Part shown: positions 1-8,977 of the stretch, piece by piece
Layout of the letters: each line of letters begins with the position of its first letter
Position numbering within the stretch: position 1 is the stretch's first letter
Assembly (NCBI RefSeq): GCF_042653545.1
Contig: NZ_JBHSIS010000002.1
Location: forward strand, 1,302,001 to 1,366,000
Reading direction: 5' to 3'
Length of the DNA: 64,000 nt
DNA from: Actinophytocola glycyrrhizae
GTDB lineage: Bacteria; Actinomycetota; Actinomycetes; Mycobacteriales; Pseudonocardiaceae
Position numbers and translations under genes: made by a program
Notes under the pieces: generated by a model
Databases searched by the model: none
What the model was told of the DNA's origin: nothing
What the model saw: the letters and a program-made list of their open reading frames with translations, nothing else

Positions 1-1
1 G

Positions 2-622
2 GGGCTCCTGCTCAAGGCGGTGGAGATCACCGGTACGAAGGACTTCCGCGGCGTGCAGGCGCGGATCGGCGAGGTGATCGCGTGGCGGAACATGTTCTGG
101 GCGTTGAGCGACGCCGCCGCACGCAACCCGCAGGAGTGGCGCAACGGGGCGCTGCTGCCCCGGCTCGACTGCGGGATGGCGTACCGCTGGTTCATGACGA
201 TCGGTTATCCGAGGATCAAGGAGATCATCGAGCAGGACGTCGCGGCCGGTCTCATCTACGTCAACTCCAGCGCCGAGGACTTCCAGAATCCGGAGATCCG
301 CCCGTACCTCGACAAGTACGTGCGCGGCTCCAACGGCTACGACGCGGTGAGCAGGGTCAAGCTCATGAAACTGCTCTGGGACGCGATCGGTACGGAGTTC
401 GGCGGACGGCACGAGTTGTACGAGCGCAACTACTCGGGAAACCACGAGGCCATTCGCATCGACATGCTGATGGCCCAGACCGCCAGCGGGCAACTCGACG
501 CCTACCGGGGGTTCGCGGACAAGTGCCTCGAGGAGTACGACCTGGACGGCTGGCGGGTGCCCGATCTGGACTCGTTCCCGGAAGTCCGGAAGAGCAGGAA
601 CGACCTCCTGCGCAGGGCATGA
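2..622 (+). CDS. HpaB-type flavin-dependent aromatic hydroxylase, C-terminal part
   Basis: The frame is open to the window edge, so this is the C-terminal ~206 residues of a larger protein (family members are ~500 aa). The sequence matches the 4-hydroxyphenylacetate / 4-coumarate 3-monooxygenase family: AWRNMFWALSDAA, YVRGSNGYDAVSRVKLMKLL and the tail block WDAIGTEFGGRHELYERNY. The family uses FADH2 supplied by a separate reductase to add an ortho hydroxyl to a phenol; no reductase is visible here. A class I O-methyltransferase lies 59 bp downstream in the same direction, so hydroxylation followed by methylation of the new catechol is a natural reading. Family identity is secure; the substrate is unknown. 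Confidence 0.9.
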   Translation, partial: GLLLKAVEITGTKDFRGVQARIGEVIAWRNMFWALSDAAARNPQEWRNGALLPRLDCGMAYRWFMTIGYPRIKEIIEQDVAAGLIYVNSSAEDFQNPEIRPYLDKYVRGSNGYDAVSRVKLMKLLWDAIGTEFGGRHELYERNYSGNHEAIRIDMLMAQTASGQLDAYRGFADKCLEEYDLDGWRVPDLDSFPEVRKSRNDLLRRA

Positions 623-681
623 GGCAGGCCCGTACGAACGCGTCTCACACCGTCGAACGACCCACCGAAGGAGAACCACGG

Positions 682-1341
682 ATGAGAATCCAGGTCGAGC
701 TGACCGATGCGCTCCAGGACTACATCGCCGACGTGTCCCCGAACGAACCCGATGTGCTGCGTGAGCTGCGCAAGCGGACCGACGAGCTGCCGCTGCGGCT
801 CATGCAGATCTCCCCGGAACAGGGACAGTTCCTCAACGTCCTGGTCCGCGCCCTCGGGGTGCGGCGCGCCATCGAGGTCGGTGTCTTCACCGGCTACAGC
901 CTGATCTCGACCGCGCTCGCCCTGCCGGAGGGGGGCACGATCGTCGGCTGCGACGACAATCCGGAGTGGACCTCGATCGCCATGGAGTTCTGCGAACGGG
1001 CCGGGGTCACCGACAAGGTGGACATGCGCGTCGGCGACGCCGTGGCGACGCTGACCGAGCTCGTGGCGTCGGGTTCGGCGGAGACCTACGACTTCGTCTT
1101 CATCGATGCCGACAAGCAGAACTACGAGACCTACTTCGAGTTGGCACTGACACTGCTGCGCACCGGAGGACTGATCGTGGTCGACAACGTCCTGTGGCAC
1201 GGCGCGGTGATCGACGACTCGGCGCAGGACGAGGAGACCACCGCCCTGCGCGCGTTCAACCTCAGGTTCACCGACGACAAGCGGCTCGACCTGAGTCTCC
1301 TGCCGTTCGCCGACGGCCTGACCTTCGCCGTCAAACGCTGA
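682..1341 (+). CDS. Class I SAM-dependent O-methyltransferase (caffeoyl-CoA/catechol OMT type)
   Basis: This 219-aa protein is the usual length for the metal-dependent class I catechol/caffeoyl-CoA O-methyltransferase family. The SAM-binding motif is IEVGVFTGYS, and the metal/catechol motif FIDADKQNY and the following VVDNVLW are intact. The ATG is chosen for the AAGGAGA ribosome site 8-10 bases upstream. Family members transfer methyl from SAM to one hydroxyl of a catechol, which fits its place just after an HpaB-type hydroxylase. A strong terminator hairpin follows the stop, so it probably ends the transcript of the upstream cluster genes. Confidence 0.9.
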   Translation: MRIQVELTDALQDYIADVSPNEPDVLRELRKRTDELPLRLMQISPEQGQFLNVLVRALGVRRAIEVGVFTGYSLISTALALPEGGTIVGCDDNPEWTSIAMEFCERAGVTDKVDMRVGDAVATLTELVASGSAETYDFVFIDADKQNYETYFELALTLLRTGGLIVVDNVLWHGAVIDDSAQDEETTALRAFNLRFTDDKRLDLSLLPFADGLTFAVKR

Positions 1342-1345
1342 GCGG

Positions 1346-1380
1346 GGGGTTCCCGCGACCCGGTCGCTCGCGGGAACCCC
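1346..1380. terminator. Bidirectional rho-independent-like terminator
   Basis: A perfect 13-bp inverted repeat, GGGGTTCCCGCGA at 1346-1358 and its complement at 1368-1380, with a 9-base loop. It lies between the convergent methyltransferase and oxidase genes and would serve both. There is no T tract, as is common in actinomycetes. Confidence 0.8.
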
Positions 1381-1385
1381 TTCGG

Positions 1386-3068
1386 TCAGGGCAACTGGAC
1401 GGACTGCCCGTGCCGGAAGACGTCGCGCGGGTCCCACCTCTTCTTGACCCGCTGCAGCCGGGGATAGTTCTCCTTGTAGTAAAGGGTGTGCCAGGGAGTC
1501 GACGAGCGATTGAAAGCCGGATCGCTCAGGTCGGTGTCGGCATAGTTCACGTAGCAGCCGTCGGTCACCGCGTTGGGTACCGGGACGCCACCGGTGTCCG
1601 CGTACACCTCGCCGTAGCTTTCCCGGGTCCAGGCAACGGTCCTGGCGTCGTCGGCCCGGTCACCCCACCAGACCTGCCAGAGCAGCTTGAACGCCGCGTC
1701 CCGGTGCGGAAACGCCGTCGCCCCGGCGGGCACCGAGTTCACCCTGCCGCCGAACGAGCTGGCGACGAGCGCGGCGGCCGGATTGTCGATGGCGGTACTC
1801 GTGAAGTGCTTGTAGAGCGCCGCGATCTGGTGATCGGGGAAGACGGCGCGCATGTACGCGGACTTGTAGTCGCCACGCAGGGTCGGGTCGTTGACCGTCG
1901 CGTTCGTCGTGCCGAGGAACCGTGCCGCCTGCAGCCAGGGCAGTCGCCGCGGCGCGGCGAACTCGGGCATGGCCGAGAACTCGCCCATCCTCGTCGTGAG
2001 CGCGGCCGGTTGGACACCCACCCCCTTGTTCATGGTGGTCAGCCACTCGGCCAGGATCCGGTCCGCGCCCGGCACGGTCGCGTCGACCTGCGTGACCAGA
2101 CCGATCTGACCGTTGGACCTGTGGTTGAGCATCAGGAAGCTGGCCAGTGCGCGTCGCGGGTTGTCCGGGCCGGAGTTGGCGACGTGCCAGGTGCTGTAGT
2201 TCTTCAGCAGGGCGGCGAAGTTCGTCCGGTCGATCTGTGCCCAGGGCCACGAGATCGCGCTCAGCAGTACCGAAGCCGGCGGCTTGGGCAGCAGCTCGCC
2301 CGGCGATCCGCCGGTAGCGCCGGGAGTGCGGAACCAGTAGCGCGTGACGACGCCGAAGTTGCCACCGCCACCACCGGTGAACGCCCACCACAGGTCGCGA
2401 TGGGGGTCCTCGGGATCACGAGTGGCGACGACCGCGCGAGCGGTGCCTGCCGCGTCGACCACCACGACCTCCACCGCGTACAGGTAGTCGACGATCAGGC
2501 CGAACTTTCGGCACAGCAGGCCCCAGCCACCGCCTGCGACGTGCCCGCCGAGCCCCACCGAGTAACAGATGCCCCCTGGCAACGTCACCCCCCACAGGGA
2601 GTACAGCTTCTCGTACACCTCGAGCAGTGTCGCGCCCGGTTCGACCGCGAAGGCATCGCGGTCCTGGTCGAACCCGATCCGGTTCATGGTCGACAGATCC
2701 AGTACCACCTGGACGGCGGGGTTGTAGACGAAGTCCTCCAGGCAGTGTCCGCCGCTGCGGATGCTGATCCGCTTGCCTGCCCGCACGGCCCGTTGGACGG
2801 CCACGACGATCTGCCTGGTGGTCGAGACCAGGCAGACGGCCTCCGGTTTGCCCACCCATCGCTGGTTCATTCCGGTGACGAGATCGGGATACTGCTGGGA
2901 GGACGGCGTCACGACCACCGCGTCGGACGCCCCTGTCGTCGGTTCCGCCGGTGCCGCGCCGCTGTTGGGCACCGTGCCGACGGCAGCGCCGACGGCACCG
3001 ACGCCGACCGCTGCCGCGGATCCCGACAGAAATAATCGTCTGCCCATATTGGATGGCAACCGGGTCAT
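1386..3068 (-). CDS. Tat-exported berberine-bridge-type FAD oxidase 1
   Basis: A 560-aa FAD-linked oxidase of the FAD_binding_4/BBE family. The ATG is chosen for an AGAGGAGAAA ribosome site; it gives a twin-arginine signal (GRRLFLSG, residues 9-16) followed by an Ala/Gly-rich hydrophobic stretch, so export of a folded flavoprotein is expected. Both residues for bicovalent FAD attachment are present: His108 (RSGGHCLEDF) and Cys168 (GGICYSVG). The BBE C-terminal signature is KENYPRLQRVKKRWDPRDVF. Such enzymes abstract hydride from alcohols, amines or N-methyl groups and reduce O2 to H2O2, often forming rings. Leu12 is encoded by TTA, unusual here and suggesting bldA-tRNA control. A second close paralogue lies at 6837-8516. 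The substrate is unknown. Confidence 0.93.
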   Translation of the reverse strand: MTRLPSNMGRRLFLSGSAAAVGVGAVGAAVGTVPNSGAAPAEPTTGASDAVVVTPSSQQYPDLVTGMNQRWVGKPEAVCLVSTTRQIVVAVQRAVRAGKRISIRSGGHCLEDFVYNPAVQVVLDLSTMNRIGFDQDRDAFAVEPGATLLEVYEKLYSLWGVTLPGGICYSVGLGGHVAGGGWGLLCRKFGLIVDYLYAVEVVVVDAAGTARAVVATRDPEDPHRDLWWAFTGGGGGNFGVVTRYWFRTPGATGGSPGELLPKPPASVLLSAISWPWAQIDRTNFAALLKNYSTWHVANSGPDNPRRALASFLMLNHRSNGQIGLVTQVDATVPGADRILAEWLTTMNKGVGVQPAALTTRMGEFSAMPEFAAPRRLPWLQAARFLGTTNATVNDPTLRGDYKSAYMRAVFPDHQIAALYKHFTSTAIDNPAAALVASSFGGRVNSVPAGATAFPHRDAAFKLLWQVWWGDRADDARTVAWTRESYGEVYADTGGVPVPNAVTDGCYVNYADTDLSDPAFNRSSTPWHTLYYKENYPRLQRVKKRWDPRDVFRHGQSVQLP

Positions 3069-3143
3069 CGATTTCTCCTCTGCTGCGGTAGGTCCTGTGT
3101 CCGGTCGCCAGGGCAGGGCGTTTCCCGGCGACGCGTGCTTCGA

Positions 3144-3194
3144 CACAGCAACATACGGAGCGGCCACAGCGAAGACGCTCCGTATGTTGCTGTG
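3144..3194. promoter_or_regulatory. Perfect 19-bp inverted repeat in the divergent promoter region
   Basis: The arms 3144-3162 (CACAGCAACATACGGAGCG) and 3176-3194 are exact reverse complements separated by 13 bases. The element lies between the leftward BBE oxidase and the rightward SDR, about 75 bases from the oxidase start. It could be an operator for a dimeric regulator or a transcribed hairpin. It has no run of T and lies before both genes, so it is unlikely to be a simple terminator. Confidence 0.75.
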
Positions 3195-3330
3195 GCCCGC
3201 TCCGGGTCGGCCGAGGCGGATTCGGCGGGCGGAATCGCAACCGATTCACCGACATCGGTGTTCCCCGGGTACGAGCATCTTTCTGCTCCGCGCACCGAGC
3301 GAGGTGGGCACAACCGCAGATGGGAAGATC

Positions 3331-4137
3331 ATGGATCTCAAGCTCTCCGACCGCGTGGCCGTCGTCACCGGTGCTTCGAAGGGCATCGGGCTGGCCGTCA
3401 CCCGCACGCTGTTGCTGGAGGGGGCCAAGGTCGTGGCCGCCTCCCGCAAGAGCACCATGGAGCTTGACGAGCTCGCGGGTGAGAACCTGGTGCACGTCGC
3501 GGTCGACCTGATGAATCCCGAGGCACCAGAGCAGGTCGTGGCGCAGGCCGTCGAGAGCTTCGGCGGGCTGGACATCCTCGTGAACAACGCGGGTGGACCA
3601 CCGCCGGGTATCGCGCTGCCGCGCACCTCGTTCCTCGACGCGAGCGATGCCGACTGGCACGCGATGTTCGAGTTCAACCTCTTCGCCGTCGTTCGCGCGA
3701 TCCGTGCGGCCATCCCGCGGCTGCTCGAGCGAGGCGGTGGCTCGATCATCAACATCTCGTCCGGCAACGGGCGCCAGCCGTCGCCGATCAACGTCGACTA
3801 CGGCGCCGCCAAGGCAGGGATCAACAACCTGACCAAGGTGCTCACCGAGGAGTACGGCCCACAGGGAATCCGGGTGAACACGATCTCCCCCGGCGGGGTG
3901 CGCACGGCTTGGTGGACAGAGGAGGGCGGGGCCGCCGACATCATCGCCGCGCGGGCCGGTGCCGATCGGGACGCGGTGCTGGACACCCTGGCACCGCAGA
4001 TGATGAACATGGTGACCGGCAAGCTCGTCGATCCGCAGGAGATCGCCGACGTGGTCGCACTGCTGGCCTCGCCACGTTCGGCGAGCACGACGGGTGCTGA
4101 CTTCGTGGTCGACGGCGGCTTCCTCAAGTCGCTCTGA
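3331..4137 (+). CDS. Short-chain dehydrogenase/reductase 1
   Basis: A 268-aa classical SDR. It shows the cofactor loop TGASKGIG (residues 13-20), NNAG (85-88), the catalytic Ser in NISSG (near 143) and Tyr157/Lys161 in YGAAK. Arg39 after the second strand (AASRK) favours NADP(H). The ATG follows GGGAAG. It reduces a ketone or oxidises an alcohol on an unknown intermediate. It is divergent from the BBE oxidase over the 19-bp inverted repeat and is closed by its own terminator, so it appears to be a single-gene transcript. Confidence 0.9.
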   Translation: MDLKLSDRVAVVTGASKGIGLAVTRTLLLEGAKVVAASRKSTMELDELAGENLVHVAVDLMNPEAPEQVVAQAVESFGGLDILVNNAGGPPPGIALPRTSFLDASDADWHAMFEFNLFAVVRAIRAAIPRLLERGGGSIINISSGNGRQPSPINVDYGAAKAGINNLTKVLTEEYGPQGIRVNTISPGGVRTAWWTEEGGAADIIAARAGADRDAVLDTLAPQMMNMVTGKLVDPQEIADVVALLASPRSASTTGADFVVDGGFLKSL

Positions 4138-4143
4138 ACAACA

Positions 4144-4175
4144 CCGGGCGGCCCCTGTTTTCGGGGGCCGCCCGG
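4144..4175 (+). terminator. Rho-independent-like terminator after SDR 1
   Basis: A perfect 12-bp GC stem, CCGGGCGGCCCC at 4144-4155 pairing with 4164-4175, around an 8-base T-rich loop. It begins 6 bases after the SDR stop codon. Confidence 0.85.
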
Positions 4176-4299
4176 CGTGTGTTCAGAGCCATCCACCCCG
4201 TCGTCGCAACAACCAGAGTGCCCGGCAACTCGTTTCGACCTTACGCTCGGGTCACCAATCGAGATCGGCTCGACCAGTTGGACTGGGTGAGGAGACAGC

Positions 4300-5073
4300 G
4301 TGCAGAGACTCGCCGGGAAAGTCGCGGTCGTGACGGGCAGCAGCCGCAGCATCGGCCGGGGAATAGCGTGTCGCCTCGCCACCGACGGCGCGCTGGTCGG
4401 TGTGCACTACTCGAGCAACTCGCAGGCAGCGGCGGAAGTCGTGGACACCATCGAGCACGCGGGCGGCAGGGCTTTCGCGTTCGGGGCGGAACTGGGTGTC
4501 GATGGCGACGCCGAGCGGTTCTGGACCGAGTTCGACGAGCAGCGGGCCAAGTACAGCGGCCCCGACGAGACCGGCCTCGACATCATCGTCAACAACGTCG
4601 GGGTCGCCCTGCGCGACCATTTCGAGGAAGCGACTTCGGAAGACTTCGACAAAATGTTCGCCGTGAACGTGCGGGCGCCGTTCTTCATCATTCAACAGGG
4701 TCTCGATCGACTGCGCCCGGGCGCACGTGTCATCAACATCTCCTCGATCGTCACCCGGCTGGCGCTGACCGATGTCATCGTGTACGGCACCACGAAGGGC
4801 GCGCTGGACACCTTCACCCTCATTCTCGCCAAGGCCCTGGGCAGCCGCGGCATCACGGTGAACTCGGTGGCTCCCGGATTCATCGACACGGACTCCAACG
4901 CGGAGTGGTTGCGGGTCGACAAGCAGGCATGGTCGGACACCGCCGCCCAGTCGGCGTTCGGCCGGGTGGGCGAGCCCGAAGACGTCGCGGACGTGGTCGC
5001 CTTCCTGGCCACGGACGAGGCACGCTGGATCACCGGCCAGGTCATCGACGTCAGTGGCGGCACCCGGCTGTAG
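4300..5073 (+). CDS. Short-chain dehydrogenase/reductase 2
   Basis: A 257-aa classical SDR starting with GTG behind GGAG. It has TGSSRSIG (residues 12-19), VNNVG in place of the usual NNAG (98-101), Ser near 149 and Tyr162/Lys166 in YGTTK, and ends with the typical VIDVSGGTRL. The sequence resembles the FabG-like group in antibiotic clusters. It is followed after 46 bp by a flavin hydroxylase in the same direction, so the two are probably cotranscribed. The missing Ala of NNAG is conservative and does not suggest inactivity. Confidence 0.9.
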   Translation: MQRLAGKVAVVTGSSRSIGRGIACRLATDGALVGVHYSSNSQAAAEVVDTIEHAGGRAFAFGAELGVDGDAERFWTEFDEQRAKYSGPDETGLDIIVNNVGVALRDHFEEATSEDFDKMFAVNVRAPFFIIQQGLDRLRPGARVINISSIVTRLALTDVIVYGTTKGALDTFTLILAKALGSRGITVNSVAPGFIDTDSNAEWLRVDKQAWSDTAAQSAFGRVGEPEDVADVVAFLATDEARWITGQVIDVSGGTRL

Positions 5074-5119
5074 CCCGGGCGCGCCGGACGAGTACTGCCG
5101 ACCGATCGGAGTTCCCGAG

Positions 5120-6790
5120 ATGGACCGCTCGCCGGCGACACCGGTCGCCGTCGTGGGCGGCGGCCCGATCGGGCTGCTGCTCGCACTGTTCCTCGACCAC
5201 CACGGCGTGCGATCCGTCGTGTTCGACACGGAGCCCTCGGTGCAGACGCTCCCCCGCGGCAGCACCCACAACGCCAGGACGATGGAGCACTACCGCAGGC
5301 TGGGGCTCGCCGCGCAGGTGCGCAGGCTCGGCCTGCCATGGGACCACTCGGCCGACATCGCCTTCTTCACCCGCTACACCGGGTTCGCCCTTGCCCGGCT
5401 ACCACATCCGGGTCCCGGCCAGGCGATGCGCGGCGTGGCGACGGCGGACCGGTCGGACCAGGTGCCGGAGCCGATGCACCGGGCGAACCAGATGTATGTC
5501 GAACGGTTGCTGTTCGAGCACGCCGCCACCAGGCCGGCGATCGACACGCGCTACGGCTGGGAGGTCACCGGGCTCGACGAGAGCGCGGACGGCGTCGAGG
5601 TGACCGCGGCCCGCGATGGCCGGCAGCGGACGCTGGCGGCCGCGTACGTGGTCGGCTGCGACGGCGGGCACGGTTTCGTACGTCGACGGCTCGGTGTGGG
5701 CTACGGCGGACCGGGATCGCTCGATCAGGACATCCTGGGGGGCCGCGCGACCGCGGCGCATCTACGCGTCCGGAGCCCGGCGGGCGGGTTCTTCGGGCAC
5801 CGCAGGGCGTGGAGCCACTGGGCGATCAACGCCGACCTCGCGCTCAACCTGATCGCGCTTGACGGCGTCGACGAGTACTTCCTCCTGAGCAGCTCCGTCG
5901 AGCCGGACAAGGGTGACGACGACCTCGTCCGGCTCGTCCAGGCGGCTGCGGGCGTGCCCGTCGCGGTGGAGGTGCTGAGCCGTCGCATGTGGACACCGGG
6001 AGCCGCGCTCGTGGCCGAGCGGTTCGGCGCGGGACGGCTGCTGCTGGCGGGCGACGCGGCCCACCTGTTCACCCCCAACGGCGGGTTCGGCATGAACACC
6101 GGCGTCGACGACGTCGCCAACCTGGCCTGGAAGCTCGCGGCGGCGATCCAGGGCTGGGCGGGGCCGGGCCTGATCGGCTCGTACGAGGTGGAGCGCAGGC
6201 CGATAGCGCTGCGCAACACGGCCGCCGCCCGCGACCTGAACATCGGCCTCGGCGCCATCGCACGCCCACCGGTCCTGGAGGTCGACTCGGCGGAGGGTGC
6301 CGCCGCCCGCGAGAAGACCGGGCGGCAGTTGGCCGAGTACGGCGGGCGCACCCTGGACACGCTGGGCGTGCAACTCGGTGCGCGCTACGACGGGTCCCCC
6401 ATCGTGGCGGCCGGGAGCCGGCCCGCGCCGTCCGACGCGTTCGCCACCTACACGCCTTCCGGCGTGCCGGGTGGACGGGCTCCGCACGCGTGGCTCGACG
6501 ACGCCCACGGCCGGCACAGCTCGCTGTTCGACCGGTTCGGCCCCGGGTTCACCCTGCTGCGGCTGGGCGGTGACCCGGCGATGGCCGCGAACCTGGCCGG
6601 AGCCGCCGCGGCGCGGGGGATCCCCATCAGCACCGTCGCCGTCGCCGACGACCTCGTGCGCGACCTCTACGGACGGGACCTCGTGCTGATCCGGCCGGAT
6701 CAGCACGTCGCGTGGCGCGGGAACCGGCTTCCCGAACAGGTGGACGAACTGGTGGCGCGGGTCGTTGGCCACTCCGGCGGCCCGCGGTAG
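5120..6790 (+). CDS. FAD-dependent aromatic hydroxylase (PheA/TfdB/RdmE type)
   Basis: A 556-aa group A flavoprotein monooxygenase. The FAD dinucleotide fold is VAVVGGGPIGLLLALFL near the N terminus, the DG motif is VVGCDGGHGFVRRRLG and the second FAD motif is LLAGDAAHLFTPNGGFGMNTG. A thioredoxin-like C-terminal domain is implied by the length and the block DLYGRDLVLIRPDQHVAWRG. The ATG is chosen for the upstream GGAG. Such enzymes use NAD(P)H and O2 to hydroxylate phenols, polyketides or other electron-rich rings. It is probably cotranscribed with SDR 2 and ends at a shared terminator with the convergent oxidase. Confidence 0.92.
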   Translation: MDRSPATPVAVVGGGPIGLLLALFLDHHGVRSVVFDTEPSVQTLPRGSTHNARTMEHYRRLGLAAQVRRLGLPWDHSADIAFFTRYTGFALARLPHPGPGQAMRGVATADRSDQVPEPMHRANQMYVERLLFEHAATRPAIDTRYGWEVTGLDESADGVEVTAARDGRQRTLAAAYVVGCDGGHGFVRRRLGVGYGGPGSLDQDILGGRATAAHLRVRSPAGGFFGHRRAWSHWAINADLALNLIALDGVDEYFLLSSSVEPDKGDDDLVRLVQAAAGVPVAVEVLSRRMWTPGAALVAERFGAGRLLLAGDAAHLFTPNGGFGMNTGVDDVANLAWKLAAAIQGWAGPGLIGSYEVERRPIALRNTAAARDLNIGLGAIARPPVLEVDSAEGAAAREKTGRQLAEYGGRTLDTLGVQLGARYDGSPIVAAGSRPAPSDAFATYTPSGVPGGRAPHAWLDDAHGRHSSLFDRFGPGFTLLRLGGDPAMAANLAGAAAARGIPISTVAVADDLVRDLYGRDLVLIRPDQHVAWRGNRLPEQVDELVARVVGHSGGPR

Positions 6791-6825
6791 GGCGTGTCCC
6801 GCGGATCTTCCCCGGGACACGCCCT
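6789..6825. terminator. Bidirectional terminator hairpin
   Basis: 13-bp arms at 6789-6801 (AGGGCGTGTCCCG) and 6813-6825 are exact complements with an 11-base loop. It overlaps the stop codon of the flavin hydroxylase and precedes the 3' end of the convergent BBE oxidase by 11 bases. Confidence 0.85.
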
Positions 6826-6836
6826 GGTGGCTGGGG

Positions 6837-8516
6837 TTACGGCAGCCGGATCGACTGATCGTGGCGGAACGTGTCCCGTGGATCCCACCTGGCCTTGACG
6901 CGCTGGAGCCGTGGGTAGTTGTCCTTGTAGTACAGGGTGTACCAGGGCACGCCCGACCTGTTGTAGCGGGCATCGCTCAGGTCGATGTCCGGATAGTTGA
7001 CGTAACAGCCGTCGGTCACCGCGTCGGGTACCGGGACACCGCCCGTGTCGGCGTACAGCGCCCGGTAGAAGTTCCTGAGCCAGCTCACATATCTGACGTC
7101 GTCGGCCCGGTCCGCCCACTGCAGGTACATGACCATCTTCATCGCCGAGTCCCGGTGCGCGGAGGCCGTCGCACCGGAGGCCGTCGCGTTGACCATGCCG
7201 CCGAAGGAGTGGAACTGCGCCATCGCGGAGGGATTGTCGATGGCGGAACTGTTCAGGTTCTCGTAGAGCACCTCGATGTGCCGGTCGGGGATGTTCGCCC
7301 GCAGATAGGCCGACTTGTGGTCGGCGCGCTGGGAGGGGTCGTTCACGTTGCCTCCCGTACCGACCGCGCCGCCGAGCAGCCGGGTGGCCTGCAACCACGG
7401 GATTCGTTTCGGGGCGGTGAACTCGGGCAACGGGCCGTGCTCCCCGAACGGCGCGGTCACCGATCCGCGCGGAATGCCGACACCGTCGCCGATCGCGGCG
7501 ACGAAGTCCGCGTGCAGCCGTTCGGCATCGTGGACGGTGGCGTCCGACTGGGTGAGCAGGGAGATCTCGCCGTGCGAACGATGGGTCAGGGTGAGCAACG
7601 CGCACAGACCCTCATAACGGTTTCCGGGCGCGCTGTTGGCCATGTGCCACACACTGAAGTTCTTCACCAGAGTGGCGAAGCCCTCGCGGGTCATCTCGCG
7701 CCACGGCCAGGAGACGGCACTGACGAGCACGGCCGAGGGTGGTCTGGGCAGCAGCGCCGCCGGATCGGTTCCGGTCGCACCGGGTGAACGGAACCAGTAG
7801 CGGGTCACCACCCCGAAGTTGCCACCGCCGCCACCTGTGTGCGCCCACCACAGGTCCCGGTTCGGGTCGGACCTCTCGCGGGTGGCCACCACCGCACGGG
7901 CGGTGCCGGCGGCGTCCACGACGACCACCTCCACGGCGTACAGATGGTCCACGCTCAGGCCGTACTGTCTGCACAGCATTCCCCAGCCGCCACCACTGAT
8001 GTGGCCACCCATGCCGACGTTGTAGCAGACACCGGCGGGCACCGTGACTCCCCAGAGCCGGTAGAGTGTCTCGTAGACATCCAGCAGGGTCGAGCCCGCC
8101 TCGACCGCGAACGCGTTGCGGCCGACGTCGAAATACACCCGCTTCATCTCCGACATGTCCACGACGACCTCGACCTTCGGGTTGAAGACGAAGTCCTCGA
8201 AGCAGTGGCCGCCGCCGTGCACCGAGATCCGTTTGCCCTCCCGCACCGTGTCCTGCACGACCCGCACCACCTGCGCGGTCGACCCGACGAGGTACACCGC
8301 TCTGGGCCTGCCGATCCACCGTTGGTTGAGCCCGCGAACGAGATCCGGGTACCGCCCGTCCTTCGGGGTGACCGCGACCGGGCCGAACCCCGCGACATCG
8401 ATCGCCCTGTCCTCGGCGGCTGCCGAGCCCGTGGCACCGAACACCGCGGCCGATCCCACCGCGGCGGCACCCGCGAGAAACCGGCGGCGGGCCGTCTCAC
8501 TCAGATCTCGTTCCAT
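6837..8516 (-). CDS. Tat-exported berberine-bridge-type FAD oxidase 2
   Basis: A 559-aa paralogue of the oxidase at 1386-3068, collinear over its whole length. The ATG is preferred over an in-frame GTG 9 bases upstream because AGGAAGG lies at proper spacing from it. It carries a twin-arginine signal (ARRRFLAG, residues 9-16), the bicovalent FAD residues His104 (GGGHCFEDF) and Cys164 (AGVCYNVG), and the BBE tail DNYPRLQRVKARWDPRD. Unlike its paralogue it has no TTA codon. Two secreted copies suggest two successive oxidations, or oxidative coupling, after export. The order of action cannot be told from sequence. Confidence 0.93.
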   Translation of the reverse strand: MERDLSETARRRFLAGAAAVGSAAVFGATGSAAAEDRAIDVAGFGPVAVTPKDGRYPDLVRGLNQRWIGRPRAVYLVGSTAQVVRVVQDTVREGKRISVHGGGHCFEDFVFNPKVEVVVDMSEMKRVYFDVGRNAFAVEAGSTLLDVYETLYRLWGVTVPAGVCYNVGMGGHISGGGWGMLCRQYGLSVDHLYAVEVVVVDAAGTARAVVATRERSDPNRDLWWAHTGGGGGNFGVVTRYWFRSPGATGTDPAALLPRPPSAVLVSAVSWPWREMTREGFATLVKNFSVWHMANSAPGNRYEGLCALLTLTHRSHGEISLLTQSDATVHDAERLHADFVAAIGDGVGIPRGSVTAPFGEHGPLPEFTAPKRIPWLQATRLLGGAVGTGGNVNDPSQRADHKSAYLRANIPDRHIEVLYENLNSSAIDNPSAMAQFHSFGGMVNATASGATASAHRDSAMKMVMYLQWADRADDVRYVSWLRNFYRALYADTGGVPVPDAVTDGCYVNYPDIDLSDARYNRSGVPWYTLYYKDNYPRLQRVKARWDPRDTFRHDQSIRLP

Positions 8517-8977
8517 GCGCGACACCTTCCTGGATCCGATCGTCGGTCAGGCGGAAATCAGGGGGCACGACGAGGGCCGGATCGAACAGGACACGATGAA
8601 CCGCTTCCGCGCTCGGTTCCCTCGGCATGCCGCGCAGTGCAGCATTCCGCGACGCGTCTTCTGGAACACTCCGATTCTTGCGACCCGGCATCCGTCGGGC
8701 CGACAGGCAGCCGGCCGCGCCCCCTCGGCAACCGAGTGAGACCGTGCCGCCACCTCGTGGCAGTGCTACGGTTGGGTTGTGCGTCGAGAGTGTGCCTGGA
8801 CCCAGCGTTCGACGATTCACCGTCCATAAGCTGGCCGCCACTGTTTCGCCGCGGTAGTCGCGTTGGTCCGTCGAGGGATCCGCAGCGGTCGGCATGGCCA
8901 GAGGAGCCGACCGTGGGACCAGTAATGCACGACGTGCCAGGCGTGTGTCACGCCTTGCCGAACGGTGCGGTCGCCTG
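8517..8977. other. Long upstream region of oxidase 2 and the sigma factor
   Basis: About 460 bases between divergent genes with no convincing coding sequence. The sigma-factor frame is open back to an ATG at 8894, so part may be coding if that start is used. Promoters for both genes must lie here, but no clear -35/-10 pair or SARP-type heptamer repeat was recognised. Confidence 0.5.
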
